Shown piece after piece: positions 52,101 to 61,100 of a stretch of DNA of 64,000 bases. Origin of the DNA: Balanoglossus misakiensis. Lineage: Eukaryota > Hemichordata. Positions within the stretch are counted from its first letter, which is position 1; each line of letters begins with the position of its first letter. The DNA is taken from contig CM082581.2 of the NCBI GenBank assembly GCA_040954595.2, positions 12,090,001 to 12,154,000 on the forward strand, written 5' to 3'. The notes beneath the pieces were generated by a model. It was not told the origin of the DNA, did not search any database, and was given only the letters and a program-made list of their open reading frames with translations. The position numbers and the translations under genes are program-made.

Positions 52101-55100
52101 AAATATGTGCCACAATTTATGATCACCAGTAGTTGTGATTATAGTTGTTTTAACCCAGAAAGTTTAAAATCGGCTTTCCATTTAAGGCTTTTTTTTAAAG
52201 CTTATTACATTTAATTACATTGCTTTTGCATTTAAAAATGAGATTTGACTAGTTTATTATTTTCAGTCGTAAACTTTATTAGAGAATAATTTCATTAACA
52301 TTATAAGAATCGAAAATATTTTCTGAATTATAATTTACATGCTTTATTATTCAGTTGAATAAGTTTAATTTTGAAGTTACGTTGGACTGTTGATAACCTA
52401 ATTTGCAATTTAAACGCTTAATTTAACAGGGGAAAAAGGCTGTTTTACGCTCAGATATGTGATCACGCAATGGCAGATTTCTCGCATGCCGTGGTCATGG
52501 ATGTGTGCATTTTAGCCATAGTAACGCAGCTGTCATGTGTGTTTTGCATGTCATTGGATGAACCCATCGGATTTACCCGGATTTGTTCACTTTTTTCAAT
52601 TGCAGATGACCATATTTGAGCGCATGGGAAAGAAATTCAATAAGGTTAATTGTACTCCCCATTTGATGTTATTACCACAGTTTTTATAGTCTGCTGCATT
52701 TCTTTCCCGCCATTTTTTGGTTTGCATATACGCATGCGCTTTCGGTACCTTTTCCCACAATTCTAAGTTTGCTTTTTTATCAGCCAGAATTTCACTGCAA
52801 ATAATGCTGAAGTAGCCACCACACTCACCACATTTCACTTTTTAAATTTTTTCTTCCATCTGCAACAAAATCACCTTGGTTACACATCAAGCAGATGCCA
52901 GATCCAAAACTAATTTCATGTTGGACTTTTTTACTCCCCTTTACGTCAACCCTGAAACACCTGCCCTGATTTTTCAAGTGTTTACCTCCTTCTTGGCATG
53001 GGCACACACAAATTATCTCGTAATAACAGCCTTGATTTTGAATCTTACAGCCTTCTTCAAACTACAAATTGTCAAAATATCAGAACTAACAAGCATAGTA
53101 TAATTGGACAAATCGACTCTGCAACCTATGACCTTCAATGACGTTTCATAAACGTAGGGGCATTATGCAAACTGAAACTCATCAGAATTAATGCACACTC
53201 TTCCAAGTAAATGTTGATTATCATTATTTTGCTAAATCGTACAAATCTGGTGTATGGAGATTTGCATTTGAAAACAAAATCAATAAATGCTTATTTAATA
53301 ACGAAGAATTACAACTTATCGTTATTACATATCAGAATAAGTGGCTCTTATGCAAGTTGGTCCTCTTTTCTCACTGTTTTGCATTGAGATTTAGTTTTAA
53401 AATAGTCCATAAGGTAGACTTAGAGAATAGTTTGCACTAATGCTGCTTTTGTGATAATATTATGCAGCTGTTTGTATCTTGTGAATTATGTGACGTGAGG
53501 TGCAAGATGTTAAGATTTTATGGCAAGAAGAGTATGGGATAAACCATTGTGTTGGACAGATGGAAAATTTATTTCTCATTTGTGTGAAGCATATGTTTCA
53601 AAATTAGACCAGATCACAAAACTGCCGTCCTTTTTCACAAAGCAAGTTTTTGCTGTCATTCTGCTGAAAGAAATGTGCAGAATTTGCCACTTTCATGATC
53701 CCTAAATTATCTCACTATCTGGTGTTGCCATATCTGATCTTGTCTTAACCCTTTTACCCCCAGTTCCCTTTTAGAGGTCCAACCTTACCATAGAAGGAAT
53801 GGACTTGGCCTCAGTGAACCATGGTGGCGAAAGGGTTAAAACAATCATCTTTTATTACCCTGAACACCAAGAAAAACGCCAGCTTTTGTTTTTAAGATGA
53901 TTTGAAAGTAGCTATACAGAATGTACACTTTCAGCTTCTTGGCTGACTTGCTGAAATTGATACCAATCTGACAAAACCCCTTCAGGACAAAATGTCAGGA
54001 TGTTAGATTGTGCCGAGTTTTTGCAAATGAGCGTTCTTACTCGTTTAGCTCTGTAACAGCTGATCTCATTTGTACTACGTCACCATTTTAATACCGCAGG
54101 TAAAAATGATGACGTGAAATTATCATCATGTTACAGCCCAGAAGTCATGGCCGAGTGCTTTGATTGCATAGAGTTTAGAATATCTCAGTTAATAGAATGC
54201 TCATTTTATGAACATCAAGAAATTGGAAATTGACTGTCAGGAGCAGAATGACGAGAACTAAAATGGGTTTTTAAGAAACGGAAATGGATTCCCTGGTCAG
54301 GTGGAAAAGGAATGTCGGACCTGAAATTGGGTATTTGGGATAGAAAATGGAATCTCAAAGTCTGGAAAACCTGTGCATTTTGTTCTCATGTCCCATTCTG
54401 TGCCGTCAATGGTTTAACCCATATTCGGAAATGCTTTATGCTCCAGGCTGTAGTGAAATATTTAATAATGATTTATCAAGAATAAAGTGGTATAAGATGT
54501 AGACTTTTAATTTGACATCTGTTCCAACAGGCCGAGCAGTCCAACTCGCATCTGGTCCAACAAGTGTCTTTATTGTTCATGGTCAAATTCCTTTGTAATC
54601 ATATTGTGATGTTTGTGGCTGCAGATCTAAAACAGAATTAGAAGCACCTACAAACAAATTTTATCAATTCAGTTTTAGGTTTATGACATACTGGTTCAGC
54701 TTGATTATTGTCATGTCACACGTATGCCCCAAAACTCCATAACCCACAACACACCATGGTGCTGTGCAGTGTTTAATAATTGCTTATAATTCTATTCCCC
54801 TGAGCCTTTTGCACCACTTTGGCAATAATAGGTATTTCCACCCCCAATTAGGTCAATGCCATATCAAATTCTTAAAGCTAATTTCACCAGAGTCCATTGC
54901 AATACAAGGAGCAGTAATATATATCCACTGGCAATCAGTGCAGCAGTAATTCACATTCAAATAAATGCAGCTGATGCCACACGGTTGGTTGTAGTGCTTT
55001 GGTACCATGTAAAGATGGCATTAGACCTAATGTACAAAATCATGTTCCTGTTCACTTTTGTGTGTGAGTGAGAGAGAGAGAGAGAGATTTCTATTTTGAT

Positions 55101-55117
55101 GGGTGTATGTGAGAGAC

Positions 55118-55171
<54 letters not shown>

Positions 55172-58100
55172 AGTATATTAATTTTGATTTGCAGTAGTTA
55201 CACTTTCAATAAAGTAGCTGTAACATTTGATCAATTTTCTTTCAGAATTTCTTATTTAAAAAAAGTGGGTGTTCTGATCTGCTTTGGGGCATTTCATTCA
55301 GATAAAAACACTGAAAGGAATTATCAAAAGCTTTACAGCAACTTTCTCTGTCTAATAACCTTCAGTTTGCACATTTTCTGTAAATTATTCACAAGAAAGC
55401 AGTCTTTTGTTTTTATATCAACAAGCTACAACTTCTAAACAGTGTGATAACAAATAATTAATGCCTATTCTGCTTCAACTAGATTAGAAAAATTGCAGGC
55501 AAAAAATAAACTAGCACAAGATAACGTAACTTAGATATATGTATGATTATTTTTATTTTGTATCATTTCACTTCATTCATGTCATAGAATAGTACCTTCA
55601 CCATTGTGTTTTTAATAATTTATCACTTTTTATTCACCTGAATATGTTAATTTTTTCCAATGTAGATTCATTTCATGTTTGTTCTTTTGTTCATTTATGT
55701 TTCGTCTGTCCAATTGCATGTTTTTGTCTTATTTGTTCATTTTTGTAGGGTCTAGCCAACCATTTTAGGATTGAGCACCCTAGCTTACAGAAAAATAGTA
55801 GAGTCAGGAGGCAGATAACAGAGGTAAAATAGAGATTGAGGAATAGCAAGTTTTTTTCTTTCACCAGATGTTTTTTTTAGCTTTTTTTCACATGAGAGAG
55901 TGCTGCACAGTTTTGCTGCATTTTTGCTTTTGTGTGTTTTGCAGTGCTCTAGTCTGTGGATTGAAAGTGCGTTTTTCTTATAAAAGCACACAGCAGTCTG
56001 GTTATAAACTCATGAAATAGTTACCGACAACGAAATCACCTTGATGAATTTTTGCTTTGTTTGAAATATGATGACGAGTATCTAGCAGTTCAAATGTTTT
56101 TGCCCAGAAAGAGGAGCATATTTCTGTCCACAGGAGCAGAGGCTGGGAAACAGGAATTGACAGGATTAAACCACAAGAAGTGAGATAATTGAAATGAAAC
56201 AAAACCACATTTCACACCACGTATCATACCCAAAACCAGAGTGCTAACCCGCACTGTTTTTTTCCCTATTTTTCTATCCAACCTTTTACCATCATTTTTT
56301 TAAACTGCAGGATGACAATCAGGTAATTTCACCTTTGATCTTATTGCCCTTTGACCCCAAGGGTGAAAGTTCACAGTAAAAGTGAGAAGTAGGTTGTCCG
56401 CAACCCGACATTAAATTCAAGCATGATCTAGTCATGACACATTAATAAAATCTAGGCCCACTACTTTGTTATCCATCCACATGTAAGGATCCCAATTTCA
56501 GATATCTGGAACATTGTAAAGAGCACCTTATTTTAAAGATATTTGTCAGAAATGTTTGAGTTTTGTGTGAACTCTTTTCCTTAAACTTATCTTAAAGGAG
56601 TTTGTATACGACGAAATTAATAACAGAAACAATCAGAAAAGTAGATTTTCATTGATCTCTGAGTCACACAGAAACAGTTGTGGGTAGACATTTCTTAACA
56701 GGAATAGATTCAATCTTGCCAGCTCTTAAATGCTGATTGTGCCACGGCTACGAGTTTTGTGAGAAGATACTAAATCAAGCAAGAGATTAAAATTTATCGC
56801 AGCAACACAACCTAGTTTATTGTGACTTGCTCACAGTGAGTTTTGTGATTTGAAGGATTCAGAGTTTGCCCTCGGGTGATGTTGGCTGTCTTTTCATGAG
56901 GTGTGATGTTAATAGGAGTGAAGGCTTCCTGAAGATTTTGATGTGGAAATTGGTACATGTAGCATCACAAATGGGCTACACTTAAACTGAATTGATTTCA
57001 TTTCTAGTTCCATCTACCGTATATTTCCAATTCTGTATTGATTGCTCTTTTTTGACAAACCTGAAGCAAGGTGTTAGGGCCATAATTGAAAAGGAATCCA
57101 TCAACGGTGAACTTAACAGTTGCAAAATCACACATTTCACAAAAACACCATTATCCTGTCAATGAAGCTGAGAATCATTATTAACCCCCATTTCGCGCCT
57201 CATCGGCAGATCGTTTCTTCTCTAAAAGCCAGGTGTCTTTTGAGACGCTGATCGTCTCTTTCTTTTCAGACTTCTGCAGACCACCTCCATCAGTAGTGCC
57301 ATTTTATCAAATTCACAAAATAGCTAATCCACTGCAGGCTTTCGTATCAAATAAGTCCACTTTCAATTTTCTGTGAAAGGCAGTCCGGAAAGGATTCTTT
57401 GTTCAAGTCAGGCGACCTCTTCCATGTGTCCATGCAGATCATAGCTTGTTCTTAAGTGGGTTGCGTTAGTTTGCAGGTATCACACATTTTTCTCCTCTCA
57501 TTTTTGACCACCCCAACATCGTATCTGTGTTAATGTTTAGCATGTTAGGTGCTCACTATCATATCATGGATGGGTGGTAGTGTTAATCACAAAAAGTGCC
57601 CTAATTCGTATGGCCATCAGATGTGAAGACCTAAAGTTGATAATTTTAAGTCATGGGGGTTTATGTAATGGGGTGCACCTTTACAAATAAAGCTTGCTTA
57701 AATGCTTTAGAAATTAGATTGAAAACCTGGCAATGGGTGAACTATCAGATGTAGCTTTGGATGTTTTTTCCTAGTATAACAACCATGTCTAGTTAGACTG
57801 GAGAAATGGGCTTCAGATTATACCGATAATTCAGTTTCATTTGTGCATGCGCCTTCCATCTTCAAATCACACAGTCATTTTCAATTATCATCTTGATAAA
57901 ATGCTGGTTATTTCATGGACTTTGTTTGAAAATGTAGACTAGATCTATATACCACTCAGTACATCTCCAGGACGTGACAAAAATATTTGTATGTCTTCCT
58001 TCTTTTCATCTTCTGCTCTGCAATCTCTCCACATGTGAAAATCTTGTTCATCACTTTTTTTGTCCAGAAAAATCATCTTCCTTTCTCCATCTCGTTTCAT

Positions 58101-61100
58101 CACTTCCACTTCGCAACTCTTATTAGTTTTTCCCCCGAATTGATTTACTTTGTGTCCATGACAATCGGGAAATGAAATTTTTTTTTTTATTTGAATGAAA
58201 TACATCGTAGTTTATAATCATGTTCGTCTTTCTTTCATTATTTTGTTGTTCAGTAAATCACTTGGAGAAATGAGTTTCCCCCTAAGTTTCAATCAATCGA
58301 CACAGTTACTTTGTATCTAGGAAAAAACCATTGAACCAGCACTACAAAGATAACACTCGTTTTCAATGGAGTTGTTGCATTTTAATCATGCTTTTTTATG
58401 ACATCAAATTTATTTTGTGTTAAAAAATCACCAGGAATTCCTGAATCAAATTGCTTTAATAAATATTTTCCCATTTTCAATAGTCTGTTATTTTTCGACA
58501 AAATAAAACTGATAAAATTAATAACGAAATTCAAATCAGGATGGTTTTATAGAAGGACTGAGATAGTGTAAATGAAAAGTGTCCACTGAATCTAATCTTT
58601 TTCCCCATTGGAGATGTAAGAAAATACTTCTAACAATTCAAGGAAATCCAAAACAAGTAAACCTTTCCTGAACAGGTCCTTACGCACCCATTTATTCAAA
58701 ATGGTTCTGACCATGTCAATGACAACAATGGGGATGAACTGATTTATGCCCAGGAAAGGGTATTTTAGGCCAACTTGTCAGATTGGGAGGGGGTGGGGGC
58801 TGTTTCTAATAATAGTTTTTAACCAGTATACAATATTTCAAGTTAACAGTACAGAAGTGAGATTTTATGTGTTTATGTATGTGTGGTTGTGGTTTGTTGT
58901 ATCTTGTTATGGTTTTAGTTCAAACAGGTGTATTTTTTCCGTAAACCTATCACTCCAGTTCCCTCTGTAGAGGTTCAACGCATTCCTTAATGTAAAAATA
59001 TCATGTGTGATGGTATATTTTGATGAAGATTAATTACATAGCTACTCAGAGTACGGCTTATAAAAATTTACAAAAAGCAGACACGTCGCCTAGCAACATG
59101 TCAGCCCTAACATCTCTTTTAAAGGCCTTGGTTACAAATTGCTTCTTCTTATAGCAGTGGGGATAAATCAGGAAAGGGGAAGTGTAACTTAATGTGGTAA
59201 GATGGAAAAGATTAAAGGAAAAGCGACAGCGACTGTCCGATAAAGTGAAGCTGTTAACACAGTATTGTGTATGGTGCAGAATATTAATGTAGTTGTAAGT
59301 GTTTCACTATGCGTAGATGTGCGTGGTCGTTGAGATTGTTAATTTCAAGTCTATTTCGCCAGATTTTTCACAAATCACCAATACATCAAAGAAACCCACC
59401 TACTTAAAAGTACAATGCTTGTCAAGACTCTGTCGCAAATAAAAGATTGAAGGATAGATGTTCATATCAGCAAATGGAAATTATGTTGTGACTTGCAGGT
59501 GTATGAAAAACTGTACACAGGAGTCAATACATATGACATAATTACCGTGCCATGTTTGCATAAATACTGTAATTATAAATGTTTATAAACATGTTCAATA
59601 TCAGATCTAAGGTTATGTAGATGTTAAATCTAAGGGAGATCAATGTCCAAACATGATCATGGTACGGCTGTTTATTCTGCCTCCATCTTAAGATCGTCCC
59701 GCAAGTCTTGTTTCTCTGAGATTCCAAAACTCACTCACCCAGAGTAAAGCCAGAGTATGTTTCCTCCGAAAAGCCTTTGCTCTTGTTGTCATGGCACTGA
59801 GACACTTTATCTGTGTTGCCTAGCAACTGGCTTGTCTTCTGCTCTGTTTCTTCAGTAGTAGCAGTAGCGTTTATCTTCTCTTTACTTTCTGCGCCAGTGC
59901 ATCCTTTAACACATACTTTTTTTCCTTTTTTATTTCCCTGTTCAAGTCCACGTACAGATTTCTAAGTAACGCCTTTTTTTCATATCCTTCATAATAGGAT
60001 GAAGTGGTGTTTGCCACAGCTTTCGACTTACTTGCCAAAGAAGGGGAAGTGAAAAAACCAAGGTAGAGTATCATTTGGTCCTTCACTATTTCCTGACAAA
60101 AAAATAATGGCAGCATTTGCAAGAGGAACATGTGGGGAAAATATGAGATATTTTGCGTACCTTAATTTTTGACATTTGTACTTGGAAGAAACAGTTGTAT
60201 CATGTGATGTTTTTCTTTATTTCTGTCACATTTTGAAAGAACACCACATCCGAGGGCCTGTCAATTACAAAGGATGACGCATGAAGAAACATAATTCTAT
60301 CATTTAAGTGCTGACCTCCCTTATTAAAAATTGATTCCATAATCATACCTTTTGCAGTGGAAAGTGAATCAAGGCCCTCATCCCCCCCCCCCCCCCCCCC
60401 CAACCGTGAATAGATAACAATTCCCATGTGAGAAGTTTAATGATAGTGTTTTAATGAACTTAATTCACACGAATAACAGATTTTGAAGGAAAAAACACTC
60501 AGGGACTGATTTTTAATGACAGTTTAGCATTAAATAAGAATATCCAAATAGGTCATGAGCAGAATGACCCCTGCAAACGAATTTGTGCTGATGAAAGTTA
60601 GAACTTAACAAAACTATATTTTTCACCTAAATGAGGTGGATTTCATATGAATATTACATGAGATGAGGGATTCGGCTATTTAGGAAATTGAAACAGCGGA
60701 TGAGGCCATGTACTTATCAATATTCAAAGCTCCAATTTAATCAGTTTTATCAATGTTTATAATGTCGTGATAACGGAGTCTGACGTGAGTTGCCATGGAA
60801 ACGTATTGAAGAGAAACATGCTGATCAAGACAGTATATACGAAACCAAACTTGCAGCATCAATAATTGAGCGGCAACTTCGCAGAGGAGCTGAAAAATTA
60901 AAATCCCTGGTTTTACAACTTTGGGCTAGGTGGGATTAAAAGATTGGTCGGCAAAATTGCTGCTATTAATTTCAGTTTTGCTTTTGGGAAAAAGGTTTAT
61001 CTGTCCTGCAGTCAAATGGGAGTGAAGTCGTACAGTTTACTTTCTACTCTTGTTTGGACTCTATTGAAGTGGAGTAAAGTGAAACCTTTTTAAACCGAAC

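Larger units (their letters stand above)
51713..55748 (+). other. intron 4 (4.0 kb)
   Basis: Contains one weak candidate cassette exon (52606-52644) and the GA and GAT microsatellites at 55067-55165. Otherwise AT-rich with no gene signal. Confidence 0.75.

Noticed and set aside
55103-55438. Open frame with a poly-Asp run
   Set aside because: The Asp run is the translated (GAT)16 microsatellite inside intron 4, and the remainder has no protein features.
59871-60131. Minus-strand Lys-rich open frame in intron 6
   Set aside because: AT-rich composition produces the Lys codons; no homology or splice evidence.
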